64,000 bases of DNA from Micromonospora sp. WMMD1155 (GTDB lineage Bacteria > Actinomycetota > Actinomycetes > Mycobacteriales > Micromonosporaceae), in the NCBI RefSeq assembly GCF_029581275.1, contig NZ_CP120742.1, positions 6,200,501 through 6,264,500 of the forward strand, read 5' to 3'. Shown one piece after another: positions 1 through 10,267 of this stretch. The first letter of the stretch is position 1, and every line of letters begins with the position of its first letter. Under the pieces are notes generated by a model. That model made no database searches, was not told where the DNA came from, and was given only the letters and a program-made list of their open reading frames with translations. A program made the translations under genes and the position numbers.

Positions 1-124
1 ACAGCGAACGGTGCGTGACGCCGGTCAGGCCGGGCAGTTCGGTGGCGTCGGATTCGGCGAAGATCTGCGCGACCCGCCCCTCCGCGCCCGGGATGATCCG
101 GCTGACGATCAGTAGACGACTCAT
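1..124 (-). CDS. TcmI-family polyketide cyclase, partial (cut by left edge)
   Basis: The ATG is at 124 and the gene runs leftwards out of the window, so only the first 41 residues are visible. They read MSRLLIVSRIIPGAEGRVAQ and then [11 protein letters not shown], with HRSL following. This is the N-terminal signature of the small ferredoxin-like TcmI cyclases of type II polyketide clusters. It closely parallels the complete TcmI-type protein at 1532-1870, which shares [11 protein letters not shown] and HRSL, so the two are paralogues. TcmI enzymes close late rings of aromatic polyketides. Its position shows that the biosynthetic cluster continues to the left. Family assignment is firm, but the length and integrity of the rest cannot be judged. 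Confidence 0.85.
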   Translation of the reverse strand, partial: MSRLLIVSRIIPGAEGRVAQIFAESDATELPGLTGVTHRSL

Positions 125-289
125 GGGACCCCTTCCGCCGGTGGCCTTCCCGACCCTCGGATCGGTGCCACGTGCTCTGTGCGCCCACCGTGCCGTAGCG
201 CCTGTCACGTCACCGTCACGTAGGCCGAGCAGTCGGTGACGGGCCGCGCCGTCACGGGCACTGCCCGGCGATGTCGGACGGTGTCGTCG

Positions 290-1258
290 TCACGCACGTC
301 GCCCGGCTGGTGACGGACGATCGGCGACGGCCTCCCGGCTGGCCTGGCGGATCGGGGCGAGGGTGTCGTCGAGCAGGGCGCTCATCGCCGGGCTCGGTTC
401 CAGGCGCAACTCTCGGCGCAGCAGGTCCCGGTAGACGTAGAAGGCGTGCACGGCTTCGAAGGCGTTGCCCTCGGCCAGGTGGATGCGGACGACCAGCCGG
501 TGAGGGGTCTCCCGTAACGGCTCGGCGGCCATCGCCTCCAGTGCGGCTTCGAGGGCCTCGCCGTGCCGCCCCGCGGTGAGGTGGTGCCCGGCCACCTCTT
601 CCAGCATGTGCAGGCGGAGCTGGCGCAGCCTCTCCCGGTCCAGCAGCACCCAGTCGTCATACCACCCGGGCAAAAGGTCGTGCCGGCCGGCGGCGAGCGC
701 CCCGGCGGCGGTACGCGGGTCGTCGCCGTCGCGGACCCGGACCGCGGTGCCGACCAGGTCGTCCACGTCGAGCCGGACCGCCGGGTCGAGCCGTACGGTG
801 TCGCCGGCCACGGTCATCGGACAGCACGGGTCCTGACGCAGTCGCCACAGCGCGGTGCGCAGGGAGGACAGCGCCCGCTCCTCGGAGGCGTCGGGCCACA
901 GCAGCCCCGCGAGCTGACTGCGGGTGGCGCCGGGACGCAGCCCGATCAACGCGATCACCCGTTGCAGCCCGCGTGGCACCACGATCGGCGTCGCGTCGCG
1001 CAGCAGTCGGAAGCCGCCGAGCAGGTGGAGTGAGACGCCCTCCTCGGGCGGGCCCCCGGCGGTCGGCACGGTCGGATCAGCGGCCACGGCGGCACCCCCT
1101 GCGGAACGCTCGTCCCGACTGTCTGCTGCGTCCTGGATCGGCTGCCCGTGACGCCTCTGTCGACCCCGACGATGGGGGCGCGACCCTGGCTGCCGGGCGC
1201 GGCCCCACCCGCCGGGGCGGCCGGGCTGACCACCGTGAAGATTATCAATTACGGTCAC
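290..1258 (-). CDS. SARP-family transcriptional activator
   Basis: A 322-residue protein if the GTG at 1258 is used. A winged-helix/OmpR-like DNA-binding domain begins near residue 74 (LHLLGGFRLLRD) and a bacterial transcriptional activation domain follows from about 175 to 310 (HAFYVYRDLLRRELRLEPSP). This is the small SARP layout without an ATPase domain, as in ActII-ORF4 and RedD. The first 70 residues are basic and low in complexity, so a later start such as the GTG at 1087 is possible. It lies between two TcmI-type cyclase genes and is divergent from the long biosynthetic operon, the usual place of a pathway-specific activator. Codon 248 (517-515) is TTA, a rare leucine codon that in relatives depends on the bldA tRNA. 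Family known, target genes inferred. Confidence 0.9.
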   Translation of the reverse strand: MTVIDNLHGGQPGRPGGWGRARQPGSRPHRRGRQRRHGQPIQDAADSRDERSAGGAAVAADPTVPTAGGPPEEGVSLHLLGGFRLLRDATPIVVPRGLQRVIALIGLRPGATRSQLAGLLWPDASEERALSSLRTALWRLRQDPCCPMTVAGDTVRLDPAVRLDVDDLVGTAVRVRDGDDPRTAAGALAAGRHDLLPGWYDDWVLLDRERLRQLRLHMLEEVAGHHLTAGRHGEALEAALEAMAAEPLRETPHRLVVRIHLAEGNAFEAVHAFYVYRDLLRRELRLEPSPAMSALLDDTLAPIRQASREAVADRPSPAGRRA

Positions 1259-1345
1259 GGTGCGTCAATGTCGCTGTAGGCGCTCTATTCGCGACAGTCA
1301 ACCTGAGATCGGTTCTGAACTGCTCAAACATCAGATCGATCGCGC

Positions 1346-1390
1346 GCTGCATGCATGGCTGACGCATAGCTGATGCACAGCTTGCGTCAA
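1346..1390. promoter_or_regulatory. Candidate SARP operator (11-bp spaced direct repeats)
   Basis: In the divergent region between the SARP gene and the biosynthetic operon, units GCTGACGCATA (1358-1368), GCTGATGCACA (1369-1379) and GCTTGCGTCAA (1380-1390) follow each other with an exact 11-bp period. A related GCTGCATGCAT starts at 1346. SARP proteins are known to bind heptamer direct repeats spaced by one helical turn (11 or 22 bp). The match to that spacing is seen directly. The identity of the bound protein is inferred. TGCGTCAA also occurs at 1261-1268, nearer the SARP start. Confidence 0.45.
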
Positions 1391-1531
1391 CGCAGCGTCA
1401 CGAAGGTGCGTCGCTGGTCAGTCCTGTGTGGTGACGCCGCCGTGACGAGGACTGCCGCATCGTGTGGGCAGTCGTCCAGTGCGTCCGGGGGCCACCCGTC
1501 GCCGGCCGGACGCCGTGGGGGGAGGCCCAGT

Positions 1532-1870
1532 ATGGACCGATCGCTGATCGTCGCGAAGGTGGATCCGGCCGCTGCGGAGCGGGTCGCCGAGATCTTCGCC
1601 GAGTCGGACGCGACGGAGTTGCCGCGCCTGGTCGGCGTCCGGCACCGCTCGCTGTACCGCCTGCACGACCTCTACGTGCACCTGCTCGAAACCGAGCAGC
1701 CGGCGGAGGGCGCGGTCGAGGCAGCCCGTGGGCACCCGGAGTTCATCCGGGTCAGCGACCGCCTGCGTCCGTACGTCTCGCCGTACCTGTCGACCTGGCG
1801 TTCCCCGCGCGACGCGATGGCGCAGTGCTTCTACCGGTTCGACGCCCCGGACACCGGAGGGCGGTCGTGA
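1532..1870 (+). CDS. TcmI-family polyketide cyclase
   Basis: 112 residues starting [10 protein letters not shown] at an ATG preceded by GGGGGGAGG (1516-1524). It has the usual length and landmarks of TcmI-type cyclases: [48 protein letters not shown] and a C-terminal AQCFYRF. These small alpha/beta-barrel dimers guide late ring closure of poly-beta-ketone intermediates. The gene is the first of the rightward operon and overlaps the next gene by 4 bp (GTGA), so translation is coupled. A frame-compatible upstream extension to 1373 has no family similarity and was excluded. Confidence 0.92.
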   Translation: MDRSLIVAKVDPAAAERVAEIFAESDATELPRLVGVRHRSLYRLHDLYVHLLETEQPAEGAVEAARGHPEFIRVSDRLRPYVSPYLSTWRSPRDAMAQCFYRFDAPDTGGRS

Positions 1871-3597
1871 CGGCCACCGCGCCGCGCGAGGAGCAGCTCT
1901 GGTCCCGCTGTGCCGGCTGCGCCAGCCTGCTCTACCGCAAACGGTTACGCCGCAACCTGGACGTCTGCCCGGAGTGCGGCGAGCACGCTCGCCTCGGCGC
2001 GCCGGAACGCCTGCGCCAACTCGTCGACCCCGGATCGCTGCGCCCGCTGGCCGACCGGCTGCCGGAGGCGGACCCGATCGACTTCGTCGACGTGGTGCCG
2101 TACCCGCACCGGCTCACCGCAGCGCGGGCCAGCACCGGCCTGGTGGAAGCCGTCGTCTGTGCCACGGCCACCATCGGCGGACACCCGGTCGTGATGGCGG
2201 TGATGGACTTCCGCTTCCTCGGCGGCAGCCTGGGTTGCGCCGTCGGCGAGCTGATCACCCGGGCGGCCGAACGGGCTCTCGACGACCGGGTCCCACTCGT
2301 CCTGGTGACCGCCTCCGGTGGTGCGCGGATGCAGGAGGGCGTGCTGTCGTTGATGCAGATGGCCACCGTCAGCCAGGCCATCGCCGCGCTACGCGAGGCG
2401 GGTCTGCTCACCGTCAGCGTCCTGACCGACCCGACCTACGGTGGCGTGGCCGCGTCGTTCGCCACCAACACCGACCTGGTGCTCGCCGAGAGCGGCGCGC
2501 GGATGGGCTTCGCCGGCCCCCGGGTGATCCGTCAGGTGACCGGTCGTGCGCTTCCGGAGGGTTTCCAGACCGCCGACTTCCTGCTCCGGCACGGGCAGGT
2601 GGACATGGTGGTGCAACGCCGGTCACTGCGCGGGCGGCTGATCGCGCTGCTCGCCGCGACCCGCGCCGGCCGTCCGGCCCGTCCGTCCGTACCCCGGCAG
2701 GAGCCGCCGCCGCACCGCGAGCGCCTCGCCGAGGAGGAGCCCTCGCCGCCGACCACGGAAGCCGACGGAACCCCGGCGGTACGTGACGCGTGGGACACCG
2801 TCCGGATGGCCCGGCACCCCGGCCGACCGACCACACTGGACTATCTCGACTCCGTCTTCGACGGCTTCGTGGAGCTGCACGGTGACCGGCTCGGCGGGGA
2901 CTGCCCGGCCATCGTGGGCGGTGTGGCCCGGTTGGCCGGCCGGCACGTGATGGTCATCGGCCACCAGAAGGGGCACACCACCGCCGAGCTGGTGGCTCGC
3001 AACTTCGGCATGGCCAGCCCGGCCGGGCACCGCAAGGCGTTGCGCCTGATGCGCCTGGCCGCCCGCCTCGGACTTCCGGTGGTGACGCTCGTGGACACCC
3101 CCGGTGCCGACCCCGGGGTGAGCGCCGAGGAGCACGGCCAGGCGGCGGCCATCGCGGAGAACATCCTCACCCTCACCGTGCTGCCCACCCCCGTGCTGGC
3201 GGTCATCACCGGAGAGGGCGGCAGCGGCGGTGCGCTGGCCCTGGCCGTCGCCGACCGGGTCCTGATGCTGGAGAACGCGGTCTACTCGGTGATCAGCCCC
3301 GAAGGCTGTGCGGCGATCCTCTGGCCGGACCGTTCGGCGGCGCCGCAGGCCGCCCGTGCGCTGCGACTCAGCGCCCCCGACCTGCGCCGCCTCGGCGTGG
3401 TCGACGAGGTGGTGCCGGAGCCGCCGGCCGCCGCGCACGACGAACCGGCGGAGACCGCGCTGCGGTTGCGGGCCGCCCTGGTGGCGAATCTGCTGCCGCT
3501 TCTGGACGTGCCACCGGCCATGCTCGTCCGGCTCCGCCGGCAGCGGTTCCGGCGGTTCGGCGCGACCCGTGGCGGTCAGCGGGCAGGTGCCCGGTGA
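1867..3597 (+). CDS. accDA: Acetyl-CoA carboxylase carboxyltransferase, fused beta-alpha subunits
   Basis: 576 residues from a GTG that overlaps the previous stop. An N-terminal zinc ribbon (Cys15, Cys18, Cys34, Cys37) and the AccD-type crotonase fold ([24 protein letters not shown]) are followed by a proline-rich linker near residues 275-310. An AccA-type domain then follows ([43 protein letters not shown]). It is thus a single-chain carboxyltransferase that passes CO2 from carboxybiotin to acetyl-CoA to make malonyl-CoA. Encoded with its own BCCP and biotin carboxylase, it is expected to supply extender units to the adjacent PKS. Codon 27 (1945-1947) is TTA, rare in this DNA, which may tie translation to bldA tRNA supply. 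Confidence 0.95.
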   Translation: MTATAPREEQLWSRCAGCASLLYRKRLRRNLDVCPECGEHARLGAPERLRQLVDPGSLRPLADRLPEADPIDFVDVVPYPHRLTAARASTGLVEAVVCATATIGGHPVVMAVMDFRFLGGSLGCAVGELITRAAERALDDRVPLVLVTASGGARMQEGVLSLMQMATVSQAIAALREAGLLTVSVLTDPTYGGVAASFATNTDLVLAESGARMGFAGPRVIRQVTGRALPEGFQTADFLLRHGQVDMVVQRRSLRGRLIALLAATRAGRPARPSVPRQEPPPHRERLAEEEPSPPTTEADGTPAVRDAWDTVRMARHPGRPTTLDYLDSVFDGFVELHGDRLGGDCPAIVGGVARLAGRHVMVIGHQKGHTTAELVARNFGMASPAGHRKALRLMRLAARLGLPVVTLVDTPGADPGVSAEEHGQAAAIAENILTLTVLPTPVLAVITGEGGSGGALALAVADRVLMLENAVYSVISPEGCAAILWPDRSAAPQAARALRLSAPDLRRLGVVDEVVPEPPAAAHDEPAETALRLRAALVANLLPLLDVPPAMLVRLRRQRFRRFGATRGGQRAGAR

Positions 3598-4118
3598 GCG
3601 CCGAGAACGGGACGGTGTCGACGGTCGAGGTGCCCGAGGACAACGAGGTCGGCGAGGAGGAGGCACTGGCCGGACTGCGCCGGCAGGCGCAGCACCTGAT
3701 CGCCGAGCTGGCCGGGCCGGTGCGCCGGATCCGGCTGCGCAGCGGCCCGGCGGTCCTCGAGGTCGAGTGGCATCCGGAGAACGGGACCCAAGCGGACGTA
3801 CCCCCTGCGTCGACCGTGGTGCCGGCGTCGCCGGCAGCCGAGGAACCGGCGGCGTCGGCCCCACCGCCGGTGCCCGGTCGCGCCGCGGTTCGGGCGCCGA
3901 TCGTCGGCACCTTCTACCGGTCGCCGGAGCCCGGCGCCAGACCGTTCGTCACGGTCGGGGACCTGGTCCGCCCGGGACAGCCGGTGGCCATCGTCGAGGC
4001 GATGAAGCTGATGAACGAGGTGACCGCCGACCGCGCGGGTCGGGTGGTGGCGGTCCTCGTCGAGGACGGCCAGTCGGTGGAGTACGACCAGCCGCTGGTC
4101 GAACTGGACCCGGCGTGA
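3594..4118 (+). CDS. accB: Biotin carboxyl carrier protein of acetyl-CoA carboxylase
   Basis: 174 residues from a GTG overlapping the previous stop by 4 bp. The C-terminal biotinyl domain (about residues 99-174) begins [17 protein letters not shown] and contains [10 protein letters not shown], with Lys138 as the biotin attachment site. The middle, about 60-98, is an Ala/Pro-rich swinging linker. The N-terminal segment ([20 protein letters not shown]) probably forms the helical contact to the carboxylase. It carries carboxybiotin between AccC and the fused carboxyltransferase. Its position between those two genes supports a self-contained, cluster-dedicated carboxylase. Confidence 0.96.
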   Translation: MSAENGTVSTVEVPEDNEVGEEEALAGLRRQAQHLIAELAGPVRRIRLRSGPAVLEVEWHPENGTQADVPPASTVVPASPAAEEPAASAPPPVPGRAAVRAPIVGTFYRSPEPGARPFVTVGDLVRPGQPVAIVEAMKLMNEVTADRAGRVVAVLVEDGQSVEYDQPLVELDPA

Positions 4119-6725
<2,607 letters not shown>

Positions 6726-6729
<4 letters not shown>

Positions 6730-6965
6730 GCGCGAGGAGTGAGCCGGTTCTGCGAGCCCCGCAGTCGCGAACAATCGGTGGCGTCGTGAGCGCGAGGAGT
6801 GAGCCGGTTCTGCGAGCCCCGCAGTCGCGAACAATCGGTGGCGTCGTGAGCGCGAGGAGTGAGCCGGTTCTGCGAGCCCCGCAGTCGCGAACAATCGGTG
6901 GCGTCGTGAGCGCGAGGAGTGAGCCGGTTCTGCGAGCCCCGCAGTCGCGAACAGAGGTGGCGTGA
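6726..6965 (+). repeat. Four tandem 60-bp repeats at a gene junction
   Basis: Four consecutive 60-bp units begin at 6726, 6786, 6846 and 6906. The first three are identical, and the fourth differs only in its last 16 bases, where it merges with the KS-alpha start. Each unit opens with GTGAGCGCGAGGAGTGAGCC and contains a potential hairpin, GTTCTGCGA pairing with TCGCGAAC across GCCCCGCAG. The array exactly fills the space between the cupin stop and the KS-alpha start, keeping a GTGA overlap at its left end and TGATG at its right end. The unit is divisible by three and stop-free in the coupled frame. It looks like an expanded mini-repeat, not a decayed gene. Confidence 0.95.
6726..6965 (+). CDS. 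Possible 79-residue repeat peptide encoded by the 60-bp array
   Basis: The array is an open frame of 79 residues made of a 20-residue unit read as [20 protein letters not shown], four times. Its GTG start overlaps the cupin stop and its TGA overlaps the KS-alpha ATG, so ribosomes ending the cupin gene could pass through it to reach KS-alpha. I recall peptides like [12 protein letters not shown] at the N-termini of unrelated Micromonosporaceae proteins, but this is memory and was not checked. The peptide is basic and low in complexity. It may be only a translation bridge with no function as a protein. Confidence 0.3.
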
Positions 6966-8239
6966 TGACCAGGCGCCGCACGGTGGTGACCGGGGTGGGG
7001 GTGGTCGCCCCGGGCGGCGCGAGCCGGGACCGGTTCTGGAAGACCATCACCGAGGGGCGGACCGCCACCCGGCGGATCAGTTTCTTCGACCCGTCGCCGT
7101 TCCGGTCGCAGATCGCCGCGGAGTGTGACTTCGATCCGGTCGCGGCGGGCCTCAGCGAGGTCGAGCGTCGGCGGGCCGACCGGTACGTCCAGTTCGCGCT
7201 GGCCTGCTCCGCCGAGGCGGTCGCGGACGCCCAACTGGTGCTGACCGACGCGGAGCGGGACCGGGCCGGGGTGGTGCTGGGCACCGCTGTGGGCGGCACG
7301 ATGGCGCTGGAGCAGGAGTACGTCACGGTCAGCGAGCACGGCCGGCGGTGGCTGGTCGACGCGACGCGCGGTGGCCCGTACCTCTATCAGGCGTTGGTGC
7401 CCAGCAGCCTCGCCGCCGACGTGGCCTGCCGGCACGGGTGGCACGGTCCGGCGCAGGTGGTGTCGACCGGTTGCACCTCGGGCATCGACGCCATCGGGTA
7501 CGCCCACCAGATGATCGTGGACGGTGAGGCGGACGTGATGCTGGCCGGTGCGTCGGACTCGCCGATCTCGCCGGTCACCGTGGCGTCGTTCGACGCGATC
7601 AAGGCGACCAGCCCGGACAACGACGACCCGGCGCACGCCTCGCGTCCGTTCGACGCGGACCGGCACGGGTTCGTGCTGGCCGAGGGTGGGGCGGTGTTGG
7701 TGTTGGAGGAGGCCGGGCACGCCCTGCGGCGTGGGGCGCACATCTACTGCGAGGTGGCCGGGTACGCCAGCCGCAGCAACGGTTACCACATGACCGGGTT
7801 GCGGCCGGACGGGTTGGAGATGAGTCTGGCCGTGACCGATGCGCTCGGACAGGGGCGGATCATCCCGGAGCAGGTGTCCTACATCAGCGCGCACGGGTCG
7901 GGCACCCGGCAGAACGACAGGCACGAGACGGCCGCGTTCAAGCGGGCGCTGGGTCAGCGCGCGTACCAGGTGCCGATCAGCTCGATCAAGTCGATGGTGG
8001 GGCACTCGCTGGGTGCGATCGGGTCGATCGAGATGGCCGCGTGCGCCCTCGCGATCGAGTTCGGTGTGGTGCCGCCGACGGCCAACTGGAGCACCCGGGA
8101 CCCGGAGTGCGACCTGGACTACGTGCCGAACGAGGCGCGGGAGGTCCCGGTGGACGTGGCCCTGTCGGTGGGCAGCGGGTTCGGCGGTTTCCAGTCGGCG
8201 ATGGTGTTCCGTCGACTGCCCGGGAAGGTGGCGGCGTGA
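6965..8239 (+). CDS. Ketosynthase alpha of the type II minimal PKS
   Basis: 424 residues from ATG 6965 (a GTG at 6962 would add one residue). It is a full KAS-II fold with nucleophile Cys170 in [13 protein letters not shown], His310 in [12 protein letters not shown], and Lys342 and His347 in [12 protein letters not shown]. It catalyses the decarboxylative condensations that build the poly-beta-ketone chain on the ACP, as a heterodimer with the KS-beta encoded next. The CTSG signature and the neighbouring cupin, ARO/CYC and ABM genes place it near spore-pigment/pentangular PKSs. It overlaps KS-beta by 4 bp. Confidence 0.96.
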   Translation: MTRRRTVVTGVGVVAPGGASRDRFWKTITEGRTATRRISFFDPSPFRSQIAAECDFDPVAAGLSEVERRRADRYVQFALACSAEAVADAQLVLTDAERDRAGVVLGTAVGGTMALEQEYVTVSEHGRRWLVDATRGGPYLYQALVPSSLAADVACRHGWHGPAQVVSTGCTSGIDAIGYAHQMIVDGEADVMLAGASDSPISPVTVASFDAIKATSPDNDDPAHASRPFDADRHGFVLAEGGAVLVLEEAGHALRRGAHIYCEVAGYASRSNGYHMTGLRPDGLEMSLAVTDALGQGRIIPEQVSYISAHGSGTRQNDRHETAAFKRALGQRAYQVPISSIKSMVGHSLGAIGSIEMAACALAIEFGVVPPTANWSTRDPECDLDYVPNEAREVPVDVALSVGSGFGGFQSAMVFRRLPGKVAA

Positions 8240-8316
8240 GCGCCGCTGACCGGCGCGACGGCGCCCACGCCGCGGAGCTGCACGAGGGCATGGGCGCCCC
8301 GCGGCAGCGCGACGGT
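8236..8316 (+). repeat. 81-bp in-frame insertion at the KS-alpha/KS-beta junction
   Basis: This stretch separates two copies of GTGAGCGC, at 8236 and 8317, each usable as a start codon context for KS-beta. Between them lie internal inverted repeats (GGCGCCCA with TGGGCGCC) and a repeated GCGCGACGG. Length is a multiple of three and it encodes a low-complexity stretch including [17 protein letters not shown]. The flanking direct repeats look like duplication of the start/stop overlap when the segment was gained. It is comparable in position to the 60-bp array one gene upstream but differs in sequence. Confidence 0.6.
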
Positions 8317-9573
8317 GTGAGCGCGCCTGCAGCCCGGGCGGTGGTGACCGGGATCGGTGTGGTCGCGCCCAGTGGTGTCGGCGCGGACGCGCACTGGCGT
8401 ACGGTGCTGACCGGCACCCGCCGGACCGGGCCGATCACGTTGTTCGACCCGTCCGGCTACCCGACCCGCAACGGCGGGGAGGTGCCCGGCTTCACCCCCG
8501 ACTCCTACGCGGACAGCCGACAGTTGGTGCAGACCGACAGGTGGACGCACATCGGTTTCGCGGCCACCCGGCTGGCGCTGGCCGACGCCGGTCTGCCCGA
8601 GCGGGCACCCGACCCATACGGGTACGCGGTGACCCTGGCCAGCTCGTCCGGGGGCAACCTGTTCGGTCAGCGGGAGTTGCAACGGCTGTGGGGTGGGGCG
8701 TCGCGGACGGTGGGGGCGTACCAGTCGATCGCCTGGTTCTACGCGGCCAGCGTGGGGCAGCTCTCCATCCACCACCAGTTCAAGGGTCCGAGCGGGGTGT
8801 TGGTGGCGGAGACGGCAGGCGGGTTGGACAGCCTCGCGCACGCGGCCCGCGCGGTGCGCCGGGGCACTCCGGTGGTGATCGCCGGGGCGACCGAGTGCCC
8901 GCTCAGCCCGTACGCGTTGGCGTGCCAGTTGCGGTCCGGGCTGCTCAGTGAGGTGACCGACCCGGAGCGGGCGTACCTGCCGTTCGACGCGGCGGCCAGC
9001 GGCTACCTGCCGGCCGAGGGGGGTGCGGTGTTCGTGGTGGAGGAGTTGGGGCACGCAGTGGCCCGGGGCGCCCGGGTGTACGGCGAGGTGAGTGGTTGGG
9101 GTTCCACCCACGACGCCGCGCACACCACGGCGGACAGCGCCGGCGACGTGGCCCAGTACGCGCGGGCGATGCGGCTGGCCCTGGACCGGGCCGGCGTCGC
9201 GGCGGCCGACGTCGACGTGGTGCTGCCCGACGCGCTCGGGGTGCCCCGCTACGACCGCAGCGAGGCCGAGGCCCTGCGGGCGGTGTTCGGCGACCGACCG
9301 CCTCCGGTGACGACGCAGAAGCCGCTGACCGGGCGGGCGTACCAGGGTGGGTCCGCGTTGGACGTGGCGACCGCGCTGCTCGCCTTCGCGCACGACACGT
9401 TGCCGGCGTCGGCGGGTCCGGGCGAGGTGGCCGACGGGTGCGACCTGGACTTCCTGCGGGAGCACCGTCGGCCGCGCAACCGCCTCGCGCTGGTCTGCGC
9501 GCGTGGCTTCGACGGCTTCAACAGCACGCTGGTCCTGCGCGGGGCCGCGCCGACGAAGGGGCAACCGTCATGA
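8236..9573 (+). CDS. Ketosynthase beta / chain length factor
   Basis: 445 residues if read from GTG 8236. The conserved fold begins [13 protein letters not shown] just after a second in-frame GTG at 8317, which would give 418 residues. The ketosynthase nucleophile is missing: the aligned motif is [10 protein letters not shown], so the Cys position is Thr (Thr193 from the first start). Both catalytic His are also gone ([26 protein letters not shown]), as expected of a chain length factor. Classical KS-beta proteins carry Gln at that place, so Thr is unusual. It pairs with KS-alpha and sets chain length. Residues 1-27 come from an inserted repeat-like segment. Confidence 0.94.
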   Translation: MSAADRRDGAHAAELHEGMGAPRQRDGVSAPAARAVVTGIGVVAPSGVGADAHWRTVLTGTRRTGPITLFDPSGYPTRNGGEVPGFTPDSYADSRQLVQTDRWTHIGFAATRLALADAGLPERAPDPYGYAVTLASSSGGNLFGQRELQRLWGGASRTVGAYQSIAWFYAASVGQLSIHHQFKGPSGVLVAETAGGLDSLAHAARAVRRGTPVVIAGATECPLSPYALACQLRSGLLSEVTDPERAYLPFDAAASGYLPAEGGAVFVVEELGHAVARGARVYGEVSGWGSTHDAAHTTADSAGDVAQYARAMRLALDRAGVAAADVDVVLPDALGVPRYDRSEAEALRAVFGDRPPPVTTQKPLTGRAYQGGSALDVATALLAFAHDTLPASAGPGEVADGCDLDFLREHRRPRNRLALVCARGFDGFNSTLVLRGAAPTKGQPS

Positions 9574-9887
9574 CCGAGCAACGGGCCCGGGTGGTCTTCC
9601 TGGTGCGGGTGCCGGTGCCGCGTACCGAGGCGTTCCTGGAGGCGTACGAGCAGGTGCGGCACCTGGTGGCCGACGGCGTGCCGGGACACCTGGTCGACCA
9701 GGTGTGCCGGTCGTCGACCGACCCGGAACAGTGGTTGATCACCAGTGAGTGGGCGAGCCTGGCCGACTTCGAGACCTGGGAACGCAGCCCGGAGCACCGG
9801 GACCTGGTACGCCCGATGCGGGAGTGCTTCACCGACGCCCGTTCGCTGCGGTTCCACATCCACGCCCAGACACCCGCCCTGGCCTGA
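9570..9887 (+). CDS. ABM-type (antibiotic biosynthesis monooxygenase fold) cyclase
   Basis: 105 residues from ATG 9570, overlapping the KS-beta stop. It is a small ferredoxin-like protein of the ABM fold: RVVFLVRVPVPRTEAFLEAY, a central ITSEWASLADFETWERSPEH and SLRFHIH at the end. Such proteins are the last core gene of WhiE-like clusters (WhiE ORF VII and SchA/CurD relatives), where they are linked to ring closure or quinone-forming oxygenation. Cyclase and cofactor-free oxygenase cannot be told apart from sequence. It ends the first rightward operon, followed by a 380-bp gap. Confidence 0.8.
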   Translation: MTEQRARVVFLVRVPVPRTEAFLEAYEQVRHLVADGVPGHLVDQVCRSSTDPEQWLITSEWASLADFETWERSPEHRDLVRPMRECFTDARSLRFHIHAQTPALA

Positions 9888-9904
9888 CGGGTCGGCGCTG
9901 CTGA

Positions 9905-9985
9905 CAAGATCCGCGCAACATCGCTGATGGTGCTGTCTCCGATTCGCGGGAGGCAGCACCATCCCCGATGTCGCGCGGATCTTTG
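9905..9985. repeat. Long imperfect inverted repeat in the gap between operons
   Basis: The 380-bp stretch 9888-10267 has no supportable gene. Within it, the left arm (9905-9940, starting CAAGATCCGCGC) pairs with the right arm (9949-9985, ending GCGCGGATCTTTG) over about 36 bp with a few mismatches and a short loop. As RNA it would be a strong hairpin just after the first PKS operon, so it may terminate transcription. Its size and its GATC-type ends resemble the other intergenic inverted repeats in this window. The rest, 9986-10267, should hold the promoter of the next gene, but no clear -35/-10 pair was recognised. Confidence 0.75.
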
Positions 9986-10267
9986 GTGTCGAGGGCGGGT
10001 GGCGGCGGGTGGAGAGTCGCCATCGGCCGTCCGGCTGAGGGCGCGCGACGGTGGTACGAGGCGTCATGCCACGGTGACGCTGTGCCGAGGCACGCGCCTG
10101 ATCCTGCCCGCCGAACGGGCTGTCGGCAATCCGGCTGGCCGCTCCTTTTGATCCATCCATTTGCATCTAGCAATGGTCCTGTGCGCGCCGTATGGTTCCC
10201 CGCAGCACCCCGACAAGCGTACGTGATGGGCGGATTCGCCCTCTTTCATGCTGGGCGGTGAACGGCA

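Noticed and set aside
1462..1866. N-terminal extension of the fused carboxyltransferase upstream of 1867
   Set aside because: It overlaps the TcmI cyclase in another frame and has no similarity to AccD; GTG 1867 overlaps the TcmI stop.
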